From JBCCFW01 sp039029535 (GTDB lineage: Bacteria; Acidobacteriota; JBCCFW01), in assembly GCA_039029535.1 (NCBI GenBank), contig JBCCFW010000059.1:1-37229 (forward strand): a stretch of DNA of 37,229 nt, read 5' to 3'. The notes under the pieces are model-generated. The model was given only the letters and a program-made list of their open reading frames with translations. It was not told the origin of the DNA and searched no databases. The stretch's first letter is position 1. Each line of letters starts with the position of its first letter. This document shows, piece by piece, positions 16,640 to 25,573 of the stretch. The translations under genes were made by a program, and so were the position numbers.

Positions 16640-18694
16640 TCAACCTGGCGTGCGCGCTCCCGAGAGTGCCGAGCCGACCACGCTCAAGAGCTCCTGTGGT
16701 CCATAGGGCTTCTGGAGGCGTTGCGTGGTCGTCAGTGAGGTGACCGCCCGTTCTGCCCGTTCCACGTCGAATCCAGTCGCCAAGACGGCGGGGACCTCGC
16801 TTCGTCGGCGGATCTTGCGGAGAAGCTGGTCGCCGGACGTGTCCGGCATGTTGAGATCGATGAGGACCAGGGCCAGCTCGTCGGCGTGGCGCTCGAATGC
16901 GTGGAGACCCTCTGCCCCGTTGAGGGCGGTCAGGACGCGAAACCCTGCTCCTCGGAGAGTGAGCTCGGCCACGCGGAGAACGAGCTCTTCGTCGTCGACG
17001 ACCAGGATGCTCCGGCCCGCACCGCGAGGACTGGCCAGGTCGGCATCTCTTTTCGTCACCAGTGCGGGCTCCCGACAGACGGGTAGGAGGACGCGGAAGG
17101 ACGTGCCCATTCCGGGTGCCGTGTCGATGAGCACGGCCCCACCATGAGCGCGGATGATCCCGAGAGTCGCCGCCAGTCCGAGTCCGCGCCCCTTGCTCTT
17201 CGTGGTGAAGAAAGGATCGAAAGCCTGGGCGAGGACGCGCTCGTCCATGCCGCAGCCGTCGTCATGCACTTCGAAGCATGCGTGCTCGCCGGGACGGGCT
17301 GCGTGTCCGAGGCAGCTCTCGGCCAGCAGGGCTTCGTCGGCGTCGATCAGGTAAGACCGAAGTTCGACCCGGCCCGGGCCGTCGCCGATGGCCTCGGCAG
17401 CATTGGTGATCAGGTTCATGAGCACTTGCGAGAGACGGGAGCGGTCACCCATGACCGGCGGCAGGTCGTCGTGGAGGTTCTCGTCGACTTGCACGGTCTT
17501 GGGCACGGAGGCGCCCAACAGCACGCGCATCTCCGAAATCAACTCGTTCAGGTCCGTCGGGAGACGGGCGACTTGCTCCTGGCCGGCGTAGCCGAGCATT
17601 TGCCGCGTGAGCTCGGCGGCCCGCTCGCCAGCGAGCTGAATCCCCTCCAGCAACTCGGCGAAGTCTTCGTCGAGGTCGGGTCGGCACAGCGCGAGCTCCG
17701 CGTTGCCGAGGATCCCGACCAGCAAGTTGTTGAAGTCGTGGGCCACGCCGCCGGCCAACAGCCCGAGGCTCTCGCGCTTCTGAGCCTGGAGGAGCTGCTT
17801 CTCCAACTCTGCCTGAGCCTGTTTCGCTCGGTGGGTCTCGGTGATGTCGATCGCCATGCCACCGATGCGACGGCGCTGGTCGCGGCCCACGGTCGGAAAC
17901 TTGACCATCAGCCAATGATGATCGCCGTCGTCTTGAGGGATGACCTCGACGAACTGAAGCGCTTCGTTTCGGGCCAGGACGTCGCGGTCGTGCTCCCTGA
18001 GCTCATCGGCGGTGCTCCGGGGCCAGAGATCGTGATCGGTCCGCCCGCAGAGCCAGTTCGCGTCGACCTGGAAGAAGCTCTCGAAACGCGGATTGACGTA
18101 CTCGTAGCGGCCCGCGTCGTCCTTGATGAAGGCGATGGCGGGACTGTTGCGCATGAAGCCGTCGAGGAGGGCTTCGCTTTGGAGAAGTGCGAGCTCGGCC
18201 TCGCGACGCCGGTCGCTCTCGCGTCGCCGTTGAACCACGCTGGGAAGGAGGGCAGGCAGGAGCTTGCGGAACACGTCGGGAGACTGCTTGACGACGTACT
18301 CCTCGACCCCTGCCTTGAGCGCCTCGACGGCCAGGGCTTCGTCGCCACTCCCCGTCACCATCACGACCGGCACGCTCGGGTACCGCTCGAGGATCTCGTG
18401 AGCGAGGTCCATGCCGCGCGTGCCGGGGAGGCCGTTGTCCAGCACGACGATGTCGCAGCACCGCGAGGAGGCCAGGTGCTCGAGTGCCGGCTCGGCTGAG
18501 CGGATGCGAGTCACTTCGAAGCTCGCGGTGGCGTCCTGGAAGGACCGCTTGAGGAGAAGAGCGTCGCTGTCCGAGTCCTCCACGAGGAGGACGAGGATGG
18601 GCTCATCGGACTCGTTTCGTTCCTTCCGAGCTTGGCGGGCGGTCGTTCGCTCGGGGGCGGCGTTGCTGCCAAGCAGCGGGCGAGCGAGAAACAA
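16640..18694 (-). CDS. REC-PAS-histidine kinase-REC hybrid
   Basis: This 684-residue protein starts with TTG 18692-18694, supported by GAGAGG 6 bp upstream. No ATG or GTG precedes the first receiver in a useful place. Order: receiver 1 (34-155; VEDSDSD, Asp86 in VVLDNGLPG, Lys136), a PAS domain (about 172-287), HisKA with His319 (GGVAHDFNNLLVGILG) and HATPase (LMNLITNAAEAI, DDGCGMDE, GRGLGLAA; to ~536). Receiver 2 follows (561-675; VVDDEE, Asp612 in LIDLNMPDTSG, Lys661). The HDFNNLL type often forwards phosphate to its own C-terminal receiver. It is first in the minus-strand operon, and a sigma-54-like element lies upstream. Confidence 0.93.
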   Translation of the reverse strand: MFLARPLLGSNAAPERTTARQARKERNESDEPILVLLVEDSDSDALLLKRSFQDATASFEVTRIRSAEPALEHLASSRCCDIVVLDNGLPGTRGMDLAHEILERYPSVPVVMVTGSGDEALAVEALKAGVEEYVVKQSPDVFRKLLPALLPSVVQRRRESDRRREAELALLQSEALLDGFMRNSPAIAFIKDDAGRYEYVNPRFESFFQVDANWLCGRTDHDLWPRSTADELREHDRDVLARNEALQFVEVIPQDDGDHHWLMVKFPTVGRDQRRRIGGMAIDITETHRAKQAQAELEKQLLQAQKRESLGLLAGGVAHDFNNLLVGILGNAELALCRPDLDEDFAELLEGIQLAGERAAELTRQMLGYAGQEQVARLPTDLNELISEMRVLLGASVPKTVQVDENLHDDLPPVMGDRSRLSQVLMNLITNAAEAIGDGPGRVELRSYLIDADEALLAESCLGHAARPGEHACFEVHDDGCGMDERVLAQAFDPFFTTKSKGRGLGLAATLGIIRAHGGAVLIDTAPGMGTSFRVLLPVCREPALVTKRDADLASPRGAGRSILVVDDEELVLRVAELTLRGAGFRVLTALNGAEGLHAFERHADELALVLIDLNMPDTSGDQLLRKIRRRSEVPAVLATGFDVERAERAVTSLTTTQRLQKPYGPQELLSVVGSALSGARTPG

Positions 18695-18735
18695 GAAGGG
18701 CCTCTCTTCGTACCTTGGTGAGCTTCTTCACTATT

Positions 18736-18751
18736 AGCACGCAGCGTGCCA
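18736..18751 (-). promoter_or_regulatory. Sigma-54-like -24/-12 promoter for the hybrid kinase operon
   Basis: Reading the minus strand, TGGCACGCTGCGTGCT matches the sigma-54 consensus TGGCACG-N4-TTGCW with one mismatch in the TTGC box. The GG (18750-18749) and GC (18738-18737) are separated by exactly 10 bp. A start about 12 bp further would leave a ~30-nt leader before the GAGAGG ribosome site and TTG start. The same bases form a 13-bp palindrome (GCACGC-A-GCGTGC), so an operator is the alternative. No upstream activator site was identified. Confidence 0.4.
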
Positions 18752-18971
18752 CTTAGTGACGACCTGCATCAGGGGCGCTCGCATTGGCTCGTGAGACCCG
18801 TGTCGGGTCGGCAGGCGGCGGAGTCGAGAGACTCAAGTCGAGACGGGCGTCAACTTCGTGACGGACCTCCTGCAATCCGTTCCCGACCCGCTCACGGGCC
18901 GAGGTCTGGCTCGGCGGGGCGGGACGGGCCGATTTCGAGGCCCCGTGGCATGCTTGGCCCGAGGTCGATTG

Positions 18972-19874
18972 GTGGAATCAGGAAAGCGCTACAGCGAGGC
19001 GGAAGGCCTCGCCATCCTCAAGAAGGCGGCAGAGCTCCAGGCTCAGGGACCGCTTTCTGGCAAGGATGGACGCAGCTTCACGCTCGAGGAGCTGGAGAAG
19101 ATCGCGCAGGACAGCGGCCTGCCACCGCATCTCGTGCAGTCGGCCGCCGGGACCGTCGGTCGTCCCAAGCAGGCGGGCGGCTGGCTCGGTGCCCCCGCCG
19201 TGCTCGAGGCGGCGCGGGAGATCGTCGGCGAGCTCGATCGCCGTGACCTCGCCGAGCTCGTCGCAGAGATCGAGCACGGCCTGGAAGAGTCCGGGCGAGT
19301 GCGGGTCCAGGGCTCGGCACTCCGCTGGAAGAGCCGGCTCGGCCAGCGCAACGTCCAGCTCCGCTCGTCGGGAGGCGTCCTCAAGATCAAGGCGACCGAG
19401 AGTCTCGGCGCCCAGATCGGCGGCCTCTTCGGAGGGCTGGTGGGTGGCGTGGCCGGCGGTGCCCTCGGCCTCGCTTTGGGTGTCGGTCTCGGCGTGCTCG
19501 GATCCGCCGGCGCGGCTCTGGTGCTCTGGGCGGGGCCGGTCGCCCTGGCCTACTTCATCGCTCGCTCCATCCTGTCGGGACAAGGCCAGCGCAAGAGCCA
19601 GCGTCTCGAGGAGCTCGTGGACGACGTGGCGCGGCGAGCGAACGAGCTCGTGGCCCAGCGTGCCGCACGCCGCTCGGCCGACGCCGAGTTGGACGGCGAG
19701 AGTGAAGACGACGACGAGTACGAGTACGAGTACGAGTACGAGACTGAAGAAGAGGATGACGACGACGAGGAGCTGGAGCCGGAGATGTTCCGGCGCCGGG
19801 GTCGTCACCGCCGCGACGACGACGACGACGATCGTCGACGACGCTCGCGCTCCCGGCGTCGCACGCGAAGCTGA
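18972..19874 (+). CDS. Membrane protein with acidic EY-repeat and RS-like tail
   Basis: About 300 residues from GTG 18972, with GAGG 7 bp upstream; TTG 18969 is adjacent and equally possible. Residues 5-60 are a helical module (SEAEGLAILKKAAELQ, then LTLEELEKIA-type) seen at the start of many uncharacterised bacterial proteins. Residues 146-200 are a glycine- and alanine-rich stretch long enough for two membrane passes. The tail is very unusual: a Glu/Asp/Tyr-rich region (242-270) with EYEYEYEYE encoded by GAGTAC repeats, then an Arg/Asp block and an RRRSRSRRRTRS end. It lies 21 bp before a Ser/Thr kinase gene, so phosphorylation of the tail's serines, threonine or tyrosines is a reasonable guess. 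Function unknown. Confidence 0.75.
   Translation: MESGKRYSEAEGLAILKKAAELQAQGPLSGKDGRSFTLEELEKIAQDSGLPPHLVQSAAGTVGRPKQAGGWLGAPAVLEAAREIVGELDRRDLAELVAEIEHGLEESGRVRVQGSALRWKSRLGQRNVQLRSSGGVLKIKATESLGAQIGGLFGGLVGGVAGGALGLALGVGLGVLGSAGAALVLWAGPVALAYFIARSILSGQGQRKSQRLEELVDDVARRANELVAQRAARRSADAELDGESEDDDEYEYEYEYETEEEDDDDEELEPEMFRRRGRHRRDDDDDDRRRRSRSRRRTRS
19716..19739 (+). repeat. GAGTAC x4 hexanucleotide tandem repeat
   Basis: Four exact copies of GAGTAC encode Glu-Tyr repeats in the acidic tail of the preceding protein, followed by another GAG. Copy-number change by slippage would add or remove EY pairs without breaking the frame. Confidence 0.85.
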
Positions 19875-19895
19875 AGCACCGATGAGGTCCCGGCG

Positions 19896-22502
19896 ATGAG
19901 TCACGAGCGCGAGCCCCCGAGCGACGTGCCCGACGACGAGGCGCCGACCGTCATCGGACGTCCCGCCGACAATGAGACCGAAGAGACGGCCACGGTCGTC
20001 GGCGGTCCCGCGGCTCCCAGCGTCTCTCCCGGGGAGAGCGACACCGCCGTCGCTCGGCACGCGCCCTGGGGGGCGCAGGGGCGGCACAAGGCTCCCCGCA
20101 TCGCGATCACCCGCGCGATCTCGGCCCGACGTCTTCCCTGGTTGGAGCGCGACACGGGCGGAGAGGGGATGGTCTCCGAGGGACCGGGAACGGCGACCTT
20201 CACCCCCAAGTACAGCTTCGGCGAGTCGCTCGGCGAAGGCGGGATGGGCGTCGTGCACGGCGCGCGGGACGACGACCTCCGACGTCGTGTCGCGCTGAAG
20301 GTCCCCAAGCGTCTCGCCGACGAGGACCTCGAGCGCTTCATCGACGAGGCGCGGGTCATGGGGCAGCTCGATCATCCGAGCATTCCCCCGGTTCACGAGC
20401 TCGGCGTCACCGACGACGGTCGTCCTTATTACACGATGCCGGTGCTCCAGGGTCGCACCCTGCGCTCGGTGGTCGAGGACCTGCGTCGCGGCGACGCCGA
20501 CACCCGTCGACGTTGGTCGATCTCGCGTCTCGTCCAGGTCTTCATCCGGGCAGCGCAGGCCGTCGCGCACGCGCACTCGCGGGGCGTGCTGCACCGGGAC
20601 CTCAAGCCCGGCAACGTCATGGTCGGCGCCCATGGCGAGGTGCAGGTGCTCGACTGGGGCCTGGCGCGGCTCGTCAAGGGCTCGAGCATCGATACCGACC
20701 TCGACGGCGAGAGCCGCGACCGCGGTCTCATCATGGGCAGCCCCGTCTACATGCCGCCGGAGCAGGCGGCCGGCAGGGAGTCCGACGTCCGCAGCGACGT
20801 CTACTCGCTCGGTGCTCTCCTCTATGAGCTGCTGACCCTCGAGCCATTGTTCGAAGGCGAAGCCCAGGACGTGCTGAGTCGAGTGGCGACCGAGATCCCC
20901 GTGCCACCCCGCAAGCGAGCGCCTTCGCAGTCGATCCCCCGGGCCCTCGAAGGCGTCGTGCTCATGGCCGTCGCCAAGGAGCCCGAGGATCGTCAGCGCA
21001 CCGTCGAGGAGCTCATCGAGCAGCTCGAGGAGTGGCTTCAGCTCGTGCTCGATCGCGAGCGGCAGCTCGAGGTCGCCGAGGCGCGCTGCGCGGAGGGTCG
21101 GGCGGCGCTGGACCGACTGCCCGAGATCGCTCGTGAGCTGGAGCAGGCCCGCATCGAGCTCAACGACGTCGAGCAGAAGACCAAGGGCTGGTGGCCGGTC
21201 GAGCGCAAGCGTCCGTTTTGGGAGGCTCAAGATCGCTTCGACCAACTTCGGCTCGAACAGCAGCGCCTGGCCACCGTGGTCTTGACCTCCTACACCGGCG
21301 CCCTTCAGGTCGTGCCGGATCACGCTCCAGCACGGGAGGGCCTGGCGTCTTATCACTGGCTGCGCTGTCAGGAAGCCATTGTCGACGCGGACGAGGCGGC
21401 CGAGCAGTTCCACCTGGAGCTGCTGCGCACCTACGACGACGGGCAGCACGCGGCCGAGATCGCCGGGCATGCCTGGCTGAGCCTCGAGTCGGATCCTCCC
21501 GGTGCGGAGGTCTGGCTTCACGAGCTGCGCGAGGAGTCCCTCGTCCTGCGACCTCAAGAGCCCCGCCTTCTCGGCCAGACACCGCTGGAGAAGGTCGCGC
21601 TCGGCATGGGCAGCTACCTGCTCGTCCTGGAGTCAGAGGGCCGACGTCCCACGCGGTACCCGATCTACCTGCCGCGCAACGGCTCATGGGAAGGCAAGGT
21701 CCGGCTCCTCAGCGACGCGGAGATCGGTCGCGACTTCATCCACGTGCCGGCCGGTCCGTTCATCGAAGGAGGCGATCCCGAGACCCAAGGGTGGAGCCTG
21801 CCGCTCGCGACCCGCGAGATCGACGACGTCCTCATCGCCAAGGACCCGGTCACCAACGGGGAGTACATCGAGTTCCTCAACGCCCTGGCCGAGGACGATC
21901 GGCTCGAGGAGGCGCGGGCGCGGGCTCCCCGCATCAAGCCGCACCTTCCCGAGACCGGCTACTACGATGTCGAAGACGGTCGCTTCGTCTTCGCGCCTCC
22001 CGACGAGCAGGGTGACGAGTTCCTCCCACGCTACCCGGTGGTCGGCATCTGTCACGACGACGTCATGGTCTACGTCGAGTGGCGCTCGAAGCGAGACGGG
22101 ATCGACTACCGCCTGCCCGACGAGCACGAGTGGGAGAAGACCGCGCGCGGCGTCGACGGGCGTTTCTTCCCCTGGGGCAATCGCTTCGACTACAGCCTGG
22201 CGAACCTGGCGGCCTCGCGTCGGGACAAGCCGATGTTCGCGGAGGTGGACGAGTTCGCCGACGACTGCTCGGTCTACGGCGTCCGCGGGCTCGCCGGCAA
22301 CGCGCGCGACTGGACCTCGACTCTCATCACGAGGGGCGAAGGAGAAGGGGCTCGAACGAGCGCGATCCTGCGGGGCGGCGGCTGGTACTTCACGCCGCTC
22401 TTCTCTCGCAGCGCCTGTCGTTACCCCTGCGCGCTCCAGAACGTCGATGTCGGCATCGGCTTCCGCCTGGCTCGCAACGCGCCGCCTCGCGACGAGGACT
22501 GA
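19896..22502 (+). CDS. Ser/Thr protein kinase with PEGA-like and FGE-like sensor domains
   Basis: An 868-residue protein. Residues 1-100 are a linker with two TVxG segments (APTVIGRP, TATVVGGP). Residues 105-380 are a Hanks-type kinase: GEGGMG loop, Lys135 (VALKVPK), HRDLKPGN (Asp235), DWG in place of DFG (253-255) and MPPEQ. A coiled coil (about 385-470) follows, then a PEGA-like domain near 525-605 (LSLESDPPGAEVWL). A sulfatase-modifying-factor (FGE/SUMF1) fold fills 613-862 (VPAGPFIEGGDP, LPDEHEWEKTARG, FFPWGN, LRGGGWYF, GFRLAR). The catalytic cysteines of true formylglycine-generating enzyme are not at the GGWYF segment, so this domain probably binds rather than oxidises. No membrane helix is seen. 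Likely substrate: its upstream neighbour, by inference. Confidence 0.92.
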   Translation: MSHEREPPSDVPDDEAPTVIGRPADNETEETATVVGGPAAPSVSPGESDTAVARHAPWGAQGRHKAPRIAITRAISARRLPWLERDTGGEGMVSEGPGTATFTPKYSFGESLGEGGMGVVHGARDDDLRRRVALKVPKRLADEDLERFIDEARVMGQLDHPSIPPVHELGVTDDGRPYYTMPVLQGRTLRSVVEDLRRGDADTRRRWSISRLVQVFIRAAQAVAHAHSRGVLHRDLKPGNVMVGAHGEVQVLDWGLARLVKGSSIDTDLDGESRDRGLIMGSPVYMPPEQAAGRESDVRSDVYSLGALLYELLTLEPLFEGEAQDVLSRVATEIPVPPRKRAPSQSIPRALEGVVLMAVAKEPEDRQRTVEELIEQLEEWLQLVLDRERQLEVAEARCAEGRAALDRLPEIARELEQARIELNDVEQKTKGWWPVERKRPFWEAQDRFDQLRLEQQRLATVVLTSYTGALQVVPDHAPAREGLASYHWLRCQEAIVDADEAAEQFHLELLRTYDDGQHAAEIAGHAWLSLESDPPGAEVWLHELREESLVLRPQEPRLLGQTPLEKVALGMGSYLLVLESEGRRPTRYPIYLPRNGSWEGKVRLLSDAEIGRDFIHVPAGPFIEGGDPETQGWSLPLATREIDDVLIAKDPVTNGEYIEFLNALAEDDRLEEARARAPRIKPHLPETGYYDVEDGRFVFAPPDEQGDEFLPRYPVVGICHDDVMVYVEWRSKRDGIDYRLPDEHEWEKTARGVDGRFFPWGNRFDYSLANLAASRRDKPMFAEVDEFADDCSVYGVRGLAGNARDWTSTLITRGEGEGARTSAILRGGGWYFTPLFSRSACRYPCALQNVDVGIGFRLARNAPPRDED

Positions 22503-22525
22503 CGGGCCCTCATGAATCGTCCGGG

Positions 22526-22762
22526 TTAGCCTCCGGGCGTGACGCCGGCCTTCACCAGCCGGCCGCGAGCGATGTCGACGGCCTGCGCGACCTGCTGCAT
22601 GCAGGGGATGCAGTTGCTGCCGCAGCACTCGCGCCAGCTGTCGTCTTCGATGCGGTCGACGTAGAAGGTGACGGTGGACCGGTCGCACTCGTCGAGCTTC
22701 GCGGCCTCGAGGCCGGCGCTGACCGCGTCGTGCTTGAGCTGGTCTCGCTCGCGCTCATCCAT
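22526..22762 (-). CDS. Small CCGSNC cysteine-motif protein
   Basis: A 78-residue protein starting at ATG 22760-22762. Its centre is DDSWRECCGSNCIPCMQQVAQAVD, which resembles the CCGSGCxxC motif of the short oxidoreductase-like N-terminal family, whose four cysteines could bind a metal or an iron-sulfur cluster. The rest is charged helix. It follows the 2-oxoglutarate dehydrogenase E1 gene by 12 bp on the same strand and is likely co-transcribed. A link to that enzyme is suggested only by position. The family's function is not established. Confidence 0.7.
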   Translation of the reverse strand: MDERERDQLKHDAVSAGLEAAKLDECDRSTVTFYVDRIEDDSWRECCGSNCIPCMQQVAQAVDIARGRLVKAGVTPGG

Positions 22763-22774
22763 CCGGGAAGCATG

Positions 22775-25573
22775 TCAGAGGGCGGCGACCTTCCTGGTGG
22801 ACCGTGACTCTTCGCTCGTGGAGCCAATGCCGTTCACCGCGCGGTCGAGCAAGGCGTCTTCCTCCTGACGGTGCTGCTCGAAGGAGCCCGTGGCGGTGAC
22901 CGCGGCCTCCGGCCGGCTGGCCAGGGTGAGCGTGACGCCCTCGGGCAAGACTCCTTCGAAGCGATGACGGAGCTGACGCCAGGCACCCATGTTCTCCGGC
23001 TCTTCCTGCACCCAGCAGAGCTCCGTGAGCCGGGGCAGCGACGCCAGCACGGACGCGAGCTCTTCGTGTGGGAAGGGGTAGAGCCGCTCGAGCCGGACCA
23101 GGCCGAGCCGCGCGCGTCGGTCTTCGGGCAGGGCGTCGAGCGCCTCGGCCAGCGGCACGGAGACCCGACCCGAGCAGAGCAGGACGCGCTCGACCTCGTC
23201 GGTGCGCAGGTCGGGCTCGGTGAGCACGGGCTCGAAGTGACCTTCGACGAGCTCGGTCACGGTCGAGCGGGCGCGGGCATGACGGAGCAAGCTCTTCGGA
23301 GACAGCACGACCAGCGGTCGTCGGAAGCTCCGCTTGGCCTGCGCACGCAAGAGGTGGAAGTACTGTGCGGGCGTGGTCGGGCTGGCGACCTGCAGGTTCT
23401 CCTCGGCGCAGAGCTCGAGGAAGCGCTCGGGTCGGGCGCTGGAGTGCTCGGGCCCTTGACCCTCGTAGCCGTGGGGGAGCAGCAGAACGAGACCGCACAT
23501 CCGCGCCCACTTGAACTCGCCTGGAGCCAGGAGCTGGTCGATGACGATCTGCGCGCCGTTGGCGAAGTCGCCGAACTGGGCTTCCCAGAGCGTGAGCGTC
23601 CACGGATCGGCGATGGAGAAGCCGTACTCGAAGCCGAGGCAAGCCTCTTCCGACAGTGGGCTCTCGTGGACTTGCAGCGTCGCGTCACCGGTCGCCAAGC
23701 CTTCCAGGGGACGATGACGCTCGCCGGTCTGCTGGTCGACGTAGGTGACGTGGCGCTGACCGAAGGTGCCGCGGCCGACGTCCTGGCCGGTGAGACGCAC
23801 GCCGGTCCCGTCGTGGAGCAGCGAGCCGAGCGCGAGGCTCTCGGCCGCACCCCAATCGAGACCGCCGTCGTCGAGGACCATCGCCGCGCGCTTCTCCATC
23901 AGACGCTTCAGCGTGCGATGCCAGGCGAAGCCCTCGGGGACCTCGACGAAGCGACGCGCGACGGTCTCGAGCACGTCGCGCTCGACGGCGGTCTCGGCTG
24001 ACCAGTCGGAGCCGGCGCGCGACAGCCCGCTCCACAGGCCGCGGAGCTGGTCGACGTGCTGGTTGGGGAGCTGGGTGCCGGCCTCGCGGGCGCGTTCGAG
24101 CTCGTCGACGTAGGCCGACTCGAGCTGGCTGCGGAGCCACTCGCCGTCTTGTCCGTCGGCTTCGAGACGCTGGGCGAAGAGGCGGGACTCGGTCTCGTGG
24201 TCGGTGATGAGCCGCCCCTGCACGGGCTGCGTGAAGGTCGCGTCGTCGGTCTCGTTGTGACCGCGACGGCGGTAGCAATTGATGTCGATGATGACGTCGC
24301 GATTGAAGCGCTGACGGAACTCGGTGGCGATGCGGGCGCAGGTCACGACGGCGGCGGGGTGATCGCCGTTGACGTGCAGCACCGGAGCGCGGACGACTCG
24401 GGCGACGTCGGAGGCGTGACGCGTGGAGCGGGAGAGACAGGGGTCGGTCGTGAAGCCGACCTGGTTGTTGACGATGACGTGGATCGTCCCGCCGGTCGTG
24501 AAGCCGGGCAGGCCCGAGAGGTTGAAGGTCTCCGCCACCACGCCCTGACCCATGAACGCGGCGTCACCGTGCACGAGCACGGGGACGACCTTCTGACGGG
24601 CCGAGTCACCGAGGTGGTCCTGCTTGGCGCGGACGATCCCCTCGACGACGGGGCCGATGGCCTCGAGATGGCTGGGGTTGAAGGCGAGGGTCAGGTGGAT
24701 CTTCTCGTCGTCGCCATCGATCCAGTCGCTCGAGTAGCCCTGGTGGTACTTCACGTCGCCGTAGCCTGCGACCTCCTTCGGTAGGGGGCTGCCCTCGAAC
24801 TCGCCGAGGATGTACTCCAGCGGCTTGCCGAGCACCTGGGCGAGCACGTTGAGCCGGCCGCGATGCGTCATCCCGAACACGACGGTCTCGACCTGGTCGG
24901 CGAGACAGCAGCGGATGGTCTCGCGGAGGAAGGGGACGAGGCTGCAACCGCCTTCCAGCGAGAAGCGCTTGGCGCCGGGGTAGGTGCGTTGCAGGTACTC
25001 CTCGAAGACGTCGGTGCGGACCAGCTCGCTCAGGAGTCGTTCGTTCTCTCCGCTGGTGAGAGGGATGAGGCCCCGACAGCGTTCGAAGCGCTGCTCGAGG
25101 AAGCGACGCGGCTCGGGCTCGGCGATGCCGTTGTACTCGACGCCGATCGGACCACAGTAGGTCTGCTGCAAGGCGGCCACGAGCTCGCCGACGGAGCCCG
25201 AGTCGAAGCCGGCGAAGGCGTCGAGCTCGACCTGCTCGTCGAGACGCTCGGGGGTGATGCCGTAGCGTGACGGTTCGAGCAAGGCGTGCTCGGTGATCGA
25301 GCGTCCCAGGGGATCGAGGTCGGCGGCGAGGTGGCCGCAGGAGCGGAAGGCCTGGATCAGCGCGAGGAGCTCGGGAGAGCCCGTCGTCGTCTCGGAGGGC
25401 GCGGACGTCGTGCGAGAGCCGGCCGTGTCGTCGCCGAGCTCTTCGGCCAGCTCGAGGCCGGCGAAGAAGGCGCGCCAGTCGGGGGTGAGGGTGTCGGGGT
25501 CGACGAGATAGCGCTGCTGGAGCTCGTCGACGAGCGCGACGTTGGTCCGAACGAGAGCCTCGATGCGGGACAT
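22775..25573 (-). CDS. sucA: 2-oxoglutarate dehydrogenase E1 component
   Basis: This 932-residue protein is full length for the family. It has the short N-terminal E2-binding-type start (VDELQQRYLVDPDTLTPDWRAFF). The thiamine-diphosphate region follows with GMTHRGRLNVLAQVLGKP, VHGDAAFMGQGVVAETFNLS and HVIVNNQVGFTT, then RRRGHNETDD, and the C-terminal transketolase-like half with HESPLSEEACLGFEYGFS and LLLPHGYEGQGPEHSSARPERFLELCAEEN. It decarboxylates 2-oxoglutarate and passes the succinyl group to the E2 lipoamide in the TCA cycle. No E2 (sucB) or E3 gene follows; only the CCGSNC mini-protein does. The start has no strong ribosome site. Confidence 0.96.
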   Translation of the reverse strand: MSRIEALVRTNVALVDELQQRYLVDPDTLTPDWRAFFAGLELAEELGDDTAGSRTTSAPSETTTGSPELLALIQAFRSCGHLAADLDPLGRSITEHALLEPSRYGITPERLDEQVELDAFAGFDSGSVGELVAALQQTYCGPIGVEYNGIAEPEPRRFLEQRFERCRGLIPLTSGENERLLSELVRTDVFEEYLQRTYPGAKRFSLEGGCSLVPFLRETIRCCLADQVETVVFGMTHRGRLNVLAQVLGKPLEYILGEFEGSPLPKEVAGYGDVKYHQGYSSDWIDGDDEKIHLTLAFNPSHLEAIGPVVEGIVRAKQDHLGDSARQKVVPVLVHGDAAFMGQGVVAETFNLSGLPGFTTGGTIHVIVNNQVGFTTDPCLSRSTRHASDVARVVRAPVLHVNGDHPAAVVTCARIATEFRQRFNRDVIIDINCYRRRGHNETDDATFTQPVQGRLITDHETESRLFAQRLEADGQDGEWLRSQLESAYVDELERAREAGTQLPNQHVDQLRGLWSGLSRAGSDWSAETAVERDVLETVARRFVEVPEGFAWHRTLKRLMEKRAAMVLDDGGLDWGAAESLALGSLLHDGTGVRLTGQDVGRGTFGQRHVTYVDQQTGERHRPLEGLATGDATLQVHESPLSEEACLGFEYGFSIADPWTLTLWEAQFGDFANGAQIVIDQLLAPGEFKWARMCGLVLLLPHGYEGQGPEHSSARPERFLELCAEENLQVASPTTPAQYFHLLRAQAKRSFRRPLVVLSPKSLLRHARARSTVTELVEGHFEPVLTEPDLRTDEVERVLLCSGRVSVPLAEALDALPEDRRARLGLVRLERLYPFPHEELASVLASLPRLTELCWVQEEPENMGAWRQLRHRFEGVLPEGVTLTLASRPEAAVTATGSFEQHRQEEDALLDRAVNGIGSTSEESRSTRKVAAL

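Noticed and set aside
18978..21557. An 859-codon open frame on the minus strand opposite the membrane protein and Ser/Thr kinase
   Set aside because: Both plus-strand genes have clear family motifs, ribosome sites and codon bias. The antisense frame is open because of the high third-position GC and has no recognisable domain.
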